A stretch of DNA of 62,184 nucleotides, from assembly GCA_006226375.1 (NCBI GenBank), contig SBHC01000022.1, forward strand, positions 1-62,184. Direction: 5' to 3'. A model generated the notes under the pieces. That model did not search any database and was not told the origin of the DNA. It was given only the letters and a program-made list of their open reading frames with translations. The position numbers and the translations under genes are program-made. Shown here in pieces: positions 9,325 through 18,675 of the stretch (positions are counted from its first letter, which is position 1; each line of letters starts with the position of its first letter). Origin of the DNA: Deltaproteobacteria bacterium. Its GTDB lineage: Bacteria; Myxococcota_C; UBA6777.

Positions 9325-12246
9325 ATGATCGACTTTACAGGCAGACACAGTGACCTGGCGCAACTAAGTCAGCATGGACAGAGCGCACGAGAGAAGTCTG
9401 GATGCACGGTGCTGCTACAAGGAACAGCAGGCATCGGGAAAACAAGATTGGTCCAACATTTTTTGGAGCTACCAGAAAATGAACCGGCCACCATCTTGAG
9501 GGGTTCAGCCTATCTTCCTCATGACCACCTTCTGTATGCACCGATTCTCGAAGCGTTTGGGCACTATTTTCAGACCCTCAGTCCAACAAAACGCAAGCAA
9601 CTTACAGCAGGACTTGCTGACCTTCGGTTGTTGTTTCCCGGCCTGGAGTGCGGTACTCCCAGGCCCATGAGTGACGACGCTCTCCACAAGATCCGATTGT
9701 TCCAATGCTTCGCCACCTTGTTGAGGCGCCTGACAGCACATGGCCCTGTCATTCTGTTCTTGGATGACTTGCATTGGGCTGATGCAGTCACCCTTGAGTT
9801 GTTTCACTACCTCTCAACAGCAGCGGCGCAACCATCGCTCATGCTTATCGCCACGCTGCGGACGGAAGACCTCCAAGAAAACGCCTCCTTCCGAGCGATG
9901 ATTCACTCTTTGATGCGAACTCCTCAGGCCCACACGATGAAGCTGGGGCCGCTGCGCTCAGAGGACATCAAGGAGGTCTTCCAACATCAAGTGGGAGGCC
10001 CACCTTCCCCGACGTTGCTTCAACAGTTGGAGCACCAAACTGGTGGAACTCCTTTGTTTTTGTGCGCTCTCCTTGATGCATTGCAGAACGAAGAGAAGCT
10101 CCTGTTCGATGGTCATTATTGGAACATACGAGAGCAGAACTGGACGCTTCCCCAAACAGTACGCGAACTCGTAACCCAACGAATGGTTCGATTTTCAGAG
10201 GGCGCGCAAGAGCTGCTGCAGTGGATGGCGGTGTGTCCCGATGGAATCGTTCACACCCTACTCGCTCAGGCCATTCACCAAGACGAAGACACCCTTCTGT
10301 CACACATCCAAGAAGCTTGTGTGCCGGGGTTTGTTGGTGAAACGGTCCAACAAGGGCAAACCTGCTACCGTTGGACCCACCCTCTCGTTCGAGAAGTGAT
10401 CTACAACGACATCCCTCGTTGGCGTCGCAACAAACTTCACGCGAGCCTTGCCCACTTGTTGGAACAACAAGACCCCAGCGACGACTATCACCTAGCCAAC
10501 CACTACTGTGGTATGGATGGACCTTCTCTATCACCCAAGGCGCTCCTTGTTCTTCGCGAAGCAGGTGAAGAGGCCAAACGACTCGGTGCCCACCTCGAAG
10601 CATCCAGGTTTTTCTCCAAAGCGCTGGACGCTTTGCACAACCAACCAGACCCAGGCAAGTTGCCTATCCTTCTGGAAGGTTTGGGAGAGGTTCGTTGCCT
10701 TCTTGGTCAAACGGAAGAAGGCACACAGCTGCTCCAAGAAGCATCCCAACACTACCGAGAGCACCAAGAATGGCGGGGATACGCACGAGCACAGCTGCGT
10801 TTGGCTCATGGAAGCTGGTCACAATTCCACTTTGACGAGGCCCACCAACACATCGAAAAAGGACTCGCTGCTCTCCAAGATGCAGAACATGTCCCAGAGT
10901 GGGAACGGCTCCACGCCACCCGCCTCACCTTCTTGGACCGTTGCTACCAATTTGAGCCCCTCCGCCTCTCACTCCAAAAGCTTGAAGCCAACCTGGCGCA
11001 ACAGTCAGCCGACTTTCGCCTCGCGGTTGAGGCATGTGAGTTTGGCTTCTCCATGCGCGAAGGTCGGTACGACGACGCACACAAACAAGTCGTATCGATG
11101 CAGCACCAAGCCTCCCAAAGCCTGGACTTTGTGCAAAGGATTCGAGTCCATAACTTTGCTGGGTTGCTCGCGGTAGCGAAGGGAGACAGCATCAGCGCAG
11201 AGCAGCAATTCAACACCAGCATGGCTCTGATTAAGGAGCATGGCCTCACAGGCTGCGCCCCTTCCGTCTTGTGCTTTGGAGGAGCGTTGTCTCTCCTCAC
11301 AGGACAGTGGGAAGAAGGATTGGAACGTACCCAACAGGGCATGTACATCGCAATGCAAACCCACTCACTGCGATACCACTCTCGTATGCATGCGTTGCGA
11401 GCTTGCCTTTGCGCACACCTGGGACGCTTTGACGAAGCAACCGAAGAGTACAACCATGCGATGGAGCAGCTTGGCGACCACACCGACGACCTTCATATCG
11501 CAGCAAGCATCTGGGTAAGCTGTGGACTGGGTCTCATTGAGCAAGGTCAATACCAAAGAGCACAAGACCTCCTTCAAAATACGCCGACCTCCAACCCTCC
11601 GCAGCTTCCGGTCGATAGCATCTTGCCAAGCTTCTGTCTTCAGGCCTGGGGACACACTTATGTAGGACTGGAGCAATTCGACAGCTTACCCTTTGTGATA
11701 GAGCCCTTAAAAGCTCGCGGCAAGCACAGCCCTTATTGCAACGCCTGGGCGAACTACTTTCAGGCCCAATACATCGGGGCAAAGGGAGACACACAACAAG
11801 CAAGCCTCCTCTTTCAAGAATCGGCATCAACCTTCGCCGAAGAGAAGCATCCCCACGCCGAAGCAAGCACCTGGCTTGCATGGTTTCGACTTCAAACTCC
11901 CAACAAAGCATCTCGGCATGATGCAACAAACTTGAAGCACGCCGAGCGAATGGTCGAACTTTGGGAAACATTGTCTGCAACCCATCGACAAGACGAAGCC
12001 TGGAGCGAGTTGGACCGCCACGGTATCACCAAAGCCACATTGCGAGACCAACATCGTTATTTGTCCAAGCGAGAATCCGAGATCGCAGAGCTCATTGCCA
12101 AAGGGCTAAAAAACACCGAAATTGCGAAGCGACTGCACATTAGCCCCCACACAGTGAGCAGCCACTTAAAACGCATCTACGCCCGGCTCAACATTAACAC
12201 CCGAACAGAACTCGCGAAGTTCGTCATGACACAGCATAGCGCTTAA
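9325..12246 (+). CDS. LuxR-family transcriptional regulator with AAA domain (LAL / MalT-like)
   Basis: A 973-residue STAND-type regulator. It begins with an AAA ATPase module: FTGR sensor start, Walker A GTAGIGKT at about residues 33-40, Walker B VILFLDDLHWAD. A long alpha-helical, TPR-like middle (about 380-890) follows. It ends with a LuxR helix-turn-helix at 913-968 (LSKRESEIAELIAKG and TEIAKRLHISPHTVSSHLKR). Proteins of this class bind a ligand, oligomerise with ATP and activate transcription. The next gene, a desaturase, starts 29 bases downstream on the same strand, so the two are probably cotranscribed. No strong ribosome site is obvious before the ATG. Confidence 0.93.
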   Translation: MIDFTGRHSDLAQLSQHGQSAREKSGCTVLLQGTAGIGKTRLVQHFLELPENEPATILRGSAYLPHDHLLYAPILEAFGHYFQTLSPTKRKQLTAGLADLRLLFPGLECGTPRPMSDDALHKIRLFQCFATLLRRLTAHGPVILFLDDLHWADAVTLELFHYLSTAAAQPSLMLIATLRTEDLQENASFRAMIHSLMRTPQAHTMKLGPLRSEDIKEVFQHQVGGPPSPTLLQQLEHQTGGTPLFLCALLDALQNEEKLLFDGHYWNIREQNWTLPQTVRELVTQRMVRFSEGAQELLQWMAVCPDGIVHTLLAQAIHQDEDTLLSHIQEACVPGFVGETVQQGQTCYRWTHPLVREVIYNDIPRWRRNKLHASLAHLLEQQDPSDDYHLANHYCGMDGPSLSPKALLVLREAGEEAKRLGAHLEASRFFSKALDALHNQPDPGKLPILLEGLGEVRCLLGQTEEGTQLLQEASQHYREHQEWRGYARAQLRLAHGSWSQFHFDEAHQHIEKGLAALQDAEHVPEWERLHATRLTFLDRCYQFEPLRLSLQKLEANLAQQSADFRLAVEACEFGFSMREGRYDDAHKQVVSMQHQASQSLDFVQRIRVHNFAGLLAVAKGDSISAEQQFNTSMALIKEHGLTGCAPSVLCFGGALSLLTGQWEEGLERTQQGMYIAMQTHSLRYHSRMHALRACLCAHLGRFDEATEEYNHAMEQLGDHTDDLHIAASIWVSCGLGLIEQGQYQRAQDLLQNTPTSNPPQLPVDSILPSFCLQAWGHTYVGLEQFDSLPFVIEPLKARGKHSPYCNAWANYFQAQYIGAKGDTQQASLLFQESASTFAEEKHPHAEASTWLAWFRLQTPNKASRHDATNLKHAERMVELWETLSATHRQDEAWSELDRHGITKATLRDQHRYLSKRESEIAELIAKGLKNTEIAKRLHISPHTVSSHLKRIYARLNINTRTELAKFVMTQHSA

Positions 12247-12275
12247 GTTGTAGCTTGTGAACCCAAGGATTGGTC

Positions 12276-13229
12276 ATGTCCGCACCCAGCCAAAGACCCC
12301 GCCTATCCCCAGAGCTTTCCCGACAACTGCACACCCTTGAACACCAACATGTTACCCGGCTCCTGTTGTTTGTTGGGCTCTATCTTGGAGCAGCTGCCGG
12401 TGCCATCGCACTGTACCATGCATTGGGAGGTGCTTGGTGGAGCGTTTTGGTGTGCATCCCATGCTATCTCTTGGCTGCCGCCTCACTTCATGGGTTTGGC
12501 CTGTTCGCTCACGAAGGGGTTCACGGTGTTCTCTTCCACAAGTCCTGGCTGAACCATGCTGTCAGCGCTGCTTGTGGCTTGCCCTTGTTGCAAAGCTACA
12601 CGGCGTATCGAGTGCTACATCTGCGCCATCACAAGCACACAGGAGCCCACGGAGACCCCGATCACTACGACAATTACGCCAAGCCATCCTGGCTCGTTTT
12701 CGGCATGCACTGGGGTCGCCTGGTTCTAGGTTACCCTGCCTATGTGGTAGCTATCCCTGTCCTCGGCTTTCTACAAGGTAACAAGCGAGACCGACTTTGG
12801 ATTGTTGTGGAGATGTTCCTGCTGGTAGCACTTGTTGTGGGGATATTGTCGTCTTCGATCCCCATGTCCTATCTGTTGCATGGTTGGCTTCTTCCTATGC
12901 TTTTTGTGAACTGGATGTTCAACATTCGAGGGATGAGCCAACATACACTTTTGGAACACAACACTGATGTTATCCAAGGAACCCGCTCGATACTAACAAA
13001 CGGCGTCACCACATTCTTTGTTTGCAACGAAAACTACCACTTGGAGCACCACCTGTATCCAGGAGTCCCCTGGTACAAGTTGCCCCAACTCCACGCGACG
13101 CTCAGGGAGGACTTGGAAGCACAAGGAGCCCCTTACGTTGCCTCGTACACAGCCTTTGTCCGAGAGTTTGTCCGGGCCAGCTGGTCAGGAAAGCCCGTAG
13201 GCACCGTTACACCCAACAAACAAGGATGA
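12276..13229 (+). CDS. Membrane fatty-acid desaturase
   Basis: A 317-residue integral membrane di-iron enzyme. It has the histidine boxes HEGVH (from residue 79), HLRHHKHTG and ENYHLEHHLYPGVPWYKLP, with about four to six hydrophobic helices. The family is the fatty-acid desaturase superfamily (PF00487); the last box closely resembles that of the desaturase at 4622. ATG at 12276 is preferred because AAGG precedes it at 7-8 bases. The gene follows the LuxR-type regulator so closely that an operon, and perhaps regulation of membrane fluidity by that protein, is likely. The exact double-bond or hydroxylation position cannot be told. Confidence 0.87.
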   Translation: MSAPSQRPRLSPELSRQLHTLEHQHVTRLLLFVGLYLGAAAGAIALYHALGGAWWSVLVCIPCYLLAAASLHGFGLFAHEGVHGVLFHKSWLNHAVSAACGLPLLQSYTAYRVLHLRHHKHTGAHGDPDHYDNYAKPSWLVFGMHWGRLVLGYPAYVVAIPVLGFLQGNKRDRLWIVVEMFLLVALVVGILSSSIPMSYLLHGWLLPMLFVNWMFNIRGMSQHTLLEHNTDVIQGTRSILTNGVTTFFVCNENYHLEHHLYPGVPWYKLPQLHATLREDLEAQGAPYVASYTAFVREFVRASWSGKPVGTVTPNKQG

Positions 13230-13500
13230 TGGTTCGCTCTGGGTAGGAAGTTGTCGTCCATTGCATCCCCGTTCCCCCCTTGTACACACCGAGCTGCCTG
13301 GAAGCCGGAGCCACAGCCAAGCAACAACACCAGCAAAGCACAGCACGACACGACTACCAGATCGCTTGTCAGCTTGGTAACGCAAAAGGATGTCGCCAAA
13401 AAAGTAGTTTGGCGCAAGGTCGCGAAAGAAAGGGGTAGAGAAGCAAGAAAAGAAGCGGGGAGAAAGAGGAATTGTCCCAACCACAAAGTGTTAGAACCGA

Positions 13501-16500
13501 CTAGGCAGAAGTACGCTTCCGACGAAGAAGTAGGAAGCCAAACAGAAGCAAGAAGGCCAGCCACAAAGAGCCGCTGCCTTGGTTGATGTTGCAAGCACAA
13601 CCTCCACCAAGAACACCGAGCCCATCGACAGGTTCGGAGCTATCGTTCGAAGACCCACTTTCTTTCACGACGGCTTCATCCGAAGACTCGTTGGTGGAAG
13701 CATCCACAACGACTTCATTGTTCGGCTCGTTGGTTGAACTTTCTTCTCCTGTCGAGGTCTCTTGCACAGCTTCGGAGGAGCCTTCCCCCGTAGAGACCTC
13801 CTCAGCGGAGCCTTCACTCGAACTTCCATCTGGGATGCAAAGACCCAGCTGACAAGACGTTCCACCAGGGCAGGTGACTCCCAAGCAAGCATCCAAGCTG
13901 CATTGGTTTTGGGAACACACTCGCCCATACCGGCAACGATCGCTTCCCTGACATAGGTTCTTTTCGCATTGTCCGTTCAAGCACACTTCGTCCGACGCAC
14001 AAGACACACCGTCACATGGATCAGACTCACAAACTCCGTTCACACAACGCTGGCCCGCCGGACAGTTCGGGCAAACCGGAACACATGAGCCATCGCTGGG
14101 TCGGCACACTTCGTTCGCAGCACAGCTCTTTCCATCGCATGGATTCGACTGGCAAGAACCATTCACGCAAACCTCACCGGACGAACAAGGCGAGGCAAAA
14201 CATCCAGGTTCAACACAGCTTCCTGCACGGCAGACTCCCACACCTGGACAGTCCGCATCCACCTTGCAAGTTCGACTTCCTTTGCATTGTCCTTGATCGC
14301 ATTGTTGGCCGCTCGGACAAGTCAAAGCATCACAAGGGTTGTCCTCACACCCACTGGCTGAACAAACCCGACCTCCCCGGCAACTCTTCGTTTGGCAAGG
14401 ATCCGTGACGCATTGGCCTGCCACACAAGTCTCTCCAGAGGGACAGGTTTTGCCACCGCATGAATCCTGGATACATTGACCGTCACGACAAACCTCACCG
14501 GAAGAACAAAAGACTCCAGCGCAGGAACCTATGCACCGGCCGTTTCGACAGAATTCACCGGCGTTGCACGACACAGACGCGCATGGATCCGCAGAGCATC
14601 CGCCATCCTTGCAAACTTCACCGCTGGAACAATCCGCGTTGCTTTGACACGTTGGAGTGACACACTTTTGGTTCACGCAGAGGTTGCGACCAGAACAGTC
14701 GCTGTCATGAGAACATGAGGTCGCAACGCATTGGCCCATCACACATACATCACTGGAGTTGGGGCAAGTGACATTGAAACAAGGGTCATCGCTACAACGG
14801 TTGGTTGTTGTGTTGCACACTCGACCATGTTTGCAGCTTTTGACACCGGTGCATCGGTCTTGCTCACACGTTCCACCCACGCAAACTTCACCTGCCTTGC
14901 ATGACACCGTTGCGCAAGGATCAGAAACACAAGTTCCATCGACGCAGCGTTCACCAGCGTTACAGCTCACACCTGCACACGATCGGGCACAAGCATTGTC
15001 CGTCACACGGCAAAACTCATCCGTCTTGCATTTGTTGGTAGGACAGCGGTTTCCAATGCATTGGCTGTCCAAGCAAAGTTGGCTCTGCCCCTGGCACTGT
15101 GGAGATTGGATGTAACAACCGGAAGGCGCGCATGAACCCGCCAAGCAGATCTCACCTCCAGGACAATCGATGTCAACAACACAGCTTTGCGTAACACATT
15201 GTCCATTCCTACATACTTCACCAGAGGCACAAGGAGTTTGAGGACAGGTAATTTCGGGTGGTGGTCCTTCCGTAGGTGGTCCTTCCACAACTCCTCCGTC
15301 CTCGGGAGTGACAGGTTCTGGACCGGCCTCCACTCCGGACTCAGGCCCTGCTTCTGGCCCTGCCTCAGGGTTTGCTTCAGGGCCAGGCTCCACTCCAGGT
15401 TCTGGACCTGCTTCCGGTCCTGCTTCCACTCCAGGCTCCGGTCCGGCTTCGGGACCTGCTTCGGGGCCTGCCTCGGGGCCTGCCTCGGGGCCGGCTTCGG
15501 GTCCAGGCTCCGGTCCTGCTTCTGGTCCGGTCTCAACAACAGGCTCGGGTCCGGGCTCCGGTCCAGGTTCCGGCCCTGGCTCTGGACCGACTTCAGGACT
15601 GCAAACATTCCCGTCATCGGTTTGGCCATTGCAGTCGTTGTCCTTCCCATCGCAGATCTCAGCCGATGGCTGTCCTGGTACAGCATCGCAAACAACGCCT
15701 GTACCATCCGTTTTGCACACCAGCTTTCCTGATGTCTGGCAAACGCCTTGACCCGCAGTACAGGTGTTCCCTTTGGTACCGAAGGTTTCGTCAGTCTGTC
15801 CATCGCAGTTGTTGTCTTTGCCGTCACACACCTCAGGACTAGGAGCTTTGGGCGTTGCATTGCAGGATGTACCCAACCCATCAGGGCGACAAACATAGCT
15901 ACCTGAGCTGCTACATTCCCCAACACCTACAGAGCAAGTTTGTCCTTTGTTGAAGCCGTTGTCCACTTGACCATCACAGTCGTTATCTTTGCCATCACAA
16001 AGTTCCGTGGTGGACAACACAGCGCCAACACAAACGCCCCATTTCCCGGACGAATCACAGACCTGCACACCGTCTTGGCAGAGGCCTTTGCAGGTAGCGC
16101 TGGCTCCAGAGATGGTGCAACCTTGGCCGCTAGGGAAGCAGGGACGGCGGGAACCCAAGACACAAGAGCACCCTTCGTCGATACGACCGTCGCAGTTGTT
16201 ATCCTTGGTATCGCAGATTTCAGCCGAAGGACTTCCTGCCGTTGCGTTGCACTCGACTCCCGAACCATCTGTTTTGCACACCAAGGTACCGGTTCGTTGG
16301 CAAACCCCTTGTCCGACAAAACAAGAACCACCCTTGGTAGGAAACGCATCATCGATGAGACCGTTGCAATCGTTGTCTTGTCCGTCACACACTTCGGCCT
16401 TTGGGGTAACTTCACCGGTACATGCCCCCCACTGACCGTTGGAACACGTGCGAGTTCCTGCTTTGCAGGGAGTCACACAGGTGATCTGAGAGCCGTTCCG

Positions 16501-18378
16501 AACACAACCGGTGTTGGCCGAGTAACAGGGCTCTGTCGCACCATTGGTACATTGGCAGCCTTCATCCACTTGACCATCGCAGTCGTTGTCACGGCTGTCA
16601 CAAATTTCGGTGCCAGCTGTTCCTGGGGTCGCGTTGCACTCCAGGCCAGAGCCATCCGTTTTGCAAACCAACGTCCCAGAGCGACTGCAGTCCCCCTGGC
16701 CGCTGGTGCAAGACTGTCCCTTGGTCGGGAACGTTTCGTCCACCTGACCGTCGCAATCGTTGTCTTTTCCGTCACACAACTCGGCCTTGGCAGCTAGAGG
16801 CTTGGCGTTGCACTCGACTCCAGTCGTGTCGGTCTTGCATACAAGGGTACCGGAGGCCTTGCACTCTCCGACCCCTGCCGAACATGTATCGCCCAAGGTT
16901 GGGAACGTTTCATCCACAAGACCGTCACAGTCGTTGTCTTTTCCGTCGCACACTTCAGGCTTGGGAGCTGTGGGAACAGCGTTACACACCACGCCAGTGC
17001 CATCGGGCTTGCAGACAAACGTTCCGGCCGTTTTGCACTCTCCCTGACCGAGAGAGCAGGCGTTTCCTTTGGTCGAGAAGCCTTCATCCACCTGACCATC
17101 GCAGTCATTGTCAAGGCCATCACAAATCTCAGGTTTGGCGGTAATCTCTCCGATACAAGGTCCCCATTGGGCCTTGTTCGAGATCAACGTGCAAGTTTGA
17201 AGGCCCGCTTTGCAGGGGAGTTGGCATGTCAGACCTGAGCTTGTCTTGGTGCATCCAGTTCCGCCAGTATAACAAGACTGAGTTTGTCCAGGAGTGCAAT
17301 TGCAATTGTCTTCATCGACCAAGCCGTCACAGTCGTTGTCGAGGCCATCGCAGATCTCTGTACCGGGAGTGCCTGGTTGGATGTTGCACAACACCCCTGT
17401 ACCAGCCGAATTGCATGTGTAGGTACCAAACTTTCGGCAAGCTCCAATGCCCACATTGCAAATGGTACCCTTGGTCGCGAAGTCTTCATCCACAAGACCA
17501 TCACAATCGTTGTCTTTTCCGTCGCATGTTTCGAGGACGCCTACCACTTCTCCAGTGCATGCGCCCCAAGCGCCGTTGGTGCATGTGCGGGTTCCGGCCT
17601 TGCAAGGAGCCGTACACGAATAGGTGTTGCCAACCTTGTTGCATCCCGACTGGCCCGAATAGCATGGTTCTGTTGCGCCATTAAGGCACTGGCAACCTTC
17701 GTCAACCTGCCCATCGCAGTCGTTGTCTTTTCCGTCGCAAATCTCAGTGGAACCCGTACCTGCCTTGGCGTTGCATTCCACCCCTGAGCCATCCGTTTTG
17801 CAAACAAAGTTCCCGACTGTTGTGCACTCCCCTTTTCCTGCTGAACAGGATTGCCCTTTGGTCGGGAAGTCTTCGTCAACAAAGCCGTCACAGTCGTTGT
17901 CTTTTCCATCACAGGTCTCGGCTTTGGGCAGGATTTCTCCGACACAAGTCCCCCAAGCATTTTTGTTTTGGACACGGATACAAGTTTGAACCCCTAGTTT
18001 GCAGAGCCCAGAGAGCAAGGCCGACGCAGAGCCAGAGTAGCAAGGCTGCGTCGTGTTGAGCGTGCAATTGCAGCCCTCGTCGATGGTGCCGTTGCAGTTG
18101 TTGTCAAACCCGTCGCACGTTTCACCGGTCTGTTTGACGACCCCAACACAAGCCCCAAACGTCCCGTTTTGACAGACTTGAGCCCCAGCAGTGCAAAGTC
18201 CAACGCAGACATACGAACCGTTGGTCAGGGTGCAGCCATTGCCAGAAGTGTAACAAGCTTGCCTTGCACCGTTCTGACAGGATTGTGCTTGGGCATTCGA
18301 TGGCCCTCCGACAAGAAAAAGGCCCAACAAAAGAAAAAGGATTGGGGTTGAACTCTGCAAGCAACGACACATTGGCAT
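13501..18378 (-). CDS. Giant Cys-rich surface protein with 14 MopE repeats and MYXO-CTERM-like tail
   Basis: A 1625-residue exported protein. A Sec signal peptide (about 1-32, ending NAQAQ) is followed by 14 repeats of the C-D-G-x-D-N-D-C-D-G-x-x-D-E metal-binding motif, separated by GxCxxGxGxC segments (about 35-920). Next is a Pro/Glu/Gly/Ala linker (about 925-1029). Then come some 16 short EB-like Cys modules of the form C-x-x-G-E-V-C-x-x-G-x-C (1035-1520), a Ser/Glu/Thr linker, and the tail GGGCACN, a hydrophobic helix and RRKR. The tail resembles MYXO-CTERM sorting signals, so outer-surface anchoring is expected. GAGGAG precedes the ATG. The calcium role is inferred from MopE-type proteins. 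Confidence 0.88.
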   Translation of the reverse strand: MPMCRCLQSSTPILFLLLGLFLVGGPSNAQAQSCQNGARQACYTSGNGCTLTNGSYVCVGLCTAGAQVCQNGTFGACVGVVKQTGETCDGFDNNCNGTIDEGCNCTLNTTQPCYSGSASALLSGLCKLGVQTCIRVQNKNAWGTCVGEILPKAETCDGKDNDCDGFVDEDFPTKGQSCSAGKGECTTVGNFVCKTDGSGVECNAKAGTGSTEICDGKDNDCDGQVDEGCQCLNGATEPCYSGQSGCNKVGNTYSCTAPCKAGTRTCTNGAWGACTGEVVGVLETCDGKDNDCDGLVDEDFATKGTICNVGIGACRKFGTYTCNSAGTGVLCNIQPGTPGTEICDGLDNDCDGLVDEDNCNCTPGQTQSCYTGGTGCTKTSSGLTCQLPCKAGLQTCTLISNKAQWGPCIGEITAKPEICDGLDNDCDGQVDEGFSTKGNACSLGQGECKTAGTFVCKPDGTGVVCNAVPTAPKPEVCDGKDNDCDGLVDETFPTLGDTCSAGVGECKASGTLVCKTDTTGVECNAKPLAAKAELCDGKDNDCDGQVDETFPTKGQSCTSGQGDCSRSGTLVCKTDGSGLECNATPGTAGTEICDSRDNDCDGQVDEGCQCTNGATEPCYSANTGCVRNGSQITCVTPCKAGTRTCSNGQWGACTGEVTPKAEVCDGQDNDCNGLIDDAFPTKGGSCFVGQGVCQRTGTLVCKTDGSGVECNATAGSPSAEICDTKDNNCDGRIDEGCSCVLGSRRPCFPSGQGCTISGASATCKGLCQDGVQVCDSSGKWGVCVGAVLSTTELCDGKDNDCDGQVDNGFNKGQTCSVGVGECSSSGSYVCRPDGLGTSCNATPKAPSPEVCDGKDNNCDGQTDETFGTKGNTCTAGQGVCQTSGKLVCKTDGTGVVCDAVPGQPSAEICDGKDNDCNGQTDDGNVCSPEVGPEPGPEPGPEPGPEPVVETGPEAGPEPGPEAGPEAGPEAGPEAGPEAGPEPGVEAGPEAGPEPGVEPGPEANPEAGPEAGPESGVEAGPEPVTPEDGGVVEGPPTEGPPPEITCPQTPCASGEVCRNGQCVTQSCVVDIDCPGGEICLAGSCAPSGCYIQSPQCQGQSQLCLDSQCIGNRCPTNKCKTDEFCRVTDNACARSCAGVSCNAGERCVDGTCVSDPCATVSCKAGEVCVGGTCEQDRCTGVKSCKHGRVCNTTTNRCSDDPCFNVTCPNSSDVCVMGQCVATSCSHDSDCSGRNLCVNQKCVTPTCQSNADCSSGEVCKDGGCSADPCASVSCNAGEFCRNGRCIGSCAGVFCSSGEVCRDGQCIQDSCGGKTCPSGETCVAGQCVTDPCQTKSCRGGRVCSASGCEDNPCDALTCPSGQQCDQGQCKGSRTCKVDADCPGVGVCRAGSCVEPGCFASPCSSGEVCVNGSCQSNPCDGKSCAANEVCRPSDGSCVPVCPNCPAGQRCVNGVCESDPCDGVSCASDEVCLNGQCEKNLCQGSDRCRYGRVCSQNQCSLDACLGVTCPGGTSCQLGLCIPDGSSSEGSAEEVSTGEGSSEAVQETSTGEESSTNEPNNEVVVDASTNESSDEAVVKESGSSNDSSEPVDGLGVLGGGCACNINQGSGSLWLAFLLLFGFLLLRRKRTSA
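15291..15603 (-). repeat. Tandem-repeat DNA coding the Pro-Glu-Gly/Ala linker
   Basis: About 300 bp of short degenerate repeats coding GPEPGPEAGPEPG-type sequence inside the giant surface protein. Units of 6-12 bases such as GGGCCTGCCTCG recur on the plus strand. Several opposite-strand frames stay open here only because of the repetition. Such tracts are prone to slippage, so linker length may vary between strains. Confidence 0.8.
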
Positions 18379-18675
18379 ACAACGCTCCTCGTTTGTGATT
18401 CCGTTCGCAAAATGAGGTTCACAATTGTATTGTCGGCTTTGGAGGCCACGGCCTTTAATCTAAATTTAAGGGCAGGACAAAAACCTTGCACACTTGACCC
18501 AGAGGTCCAACCCGATTAGCATTCGCCCCGTTCGGCTGGCCTGTTATGCCCCGAACAACGAGACAGACATCCACGAGGTGCGGAGCGACAAAGCGCCAAC
18601 CTCGCCTCTTTCTGAACCCAACCAGGAGCTCAGGTTCGTCGGTACGAAGAGACCGTCAACAAGTCAAAACATCCC

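Noticed and set aside
10508-11176. Plus-strand frame of 222 codons inside the LuxR-type regulator
   Set aside because: It is a shadow frame of a continuous 973-residue protein and is rich in Ser/Thr/Lys without domain pattern.
13133-13600. Minus-strand frame with a lipobox-like LLVLLLGCGSGF segment after the giant surface protein
   Set aside because: No start codon with a ribosome site, its 3' half overlaps the convergent desaturase, and its 5' end overlaps the surface-protein gene. A small lipoprotein starting at a TTG or GTG near 13400 cannot be fully excluded.
15003-15926. Several long frames on both strands within the giant surface-protein gene
   Set aside because: They arise from the repeated codons of the Cys motif and the Pro-Glu-Gly linker. 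Their translations are low-complexity Arg/Gln/Thr/Pro-rich and none has a start context.
13501-18378. Evenly spaced repeats resembling a CRISPR array
   Set aside because: The repeats are degenerate, lie in one continuous reading frame and code the MopE-type motif. No cas genes are near.
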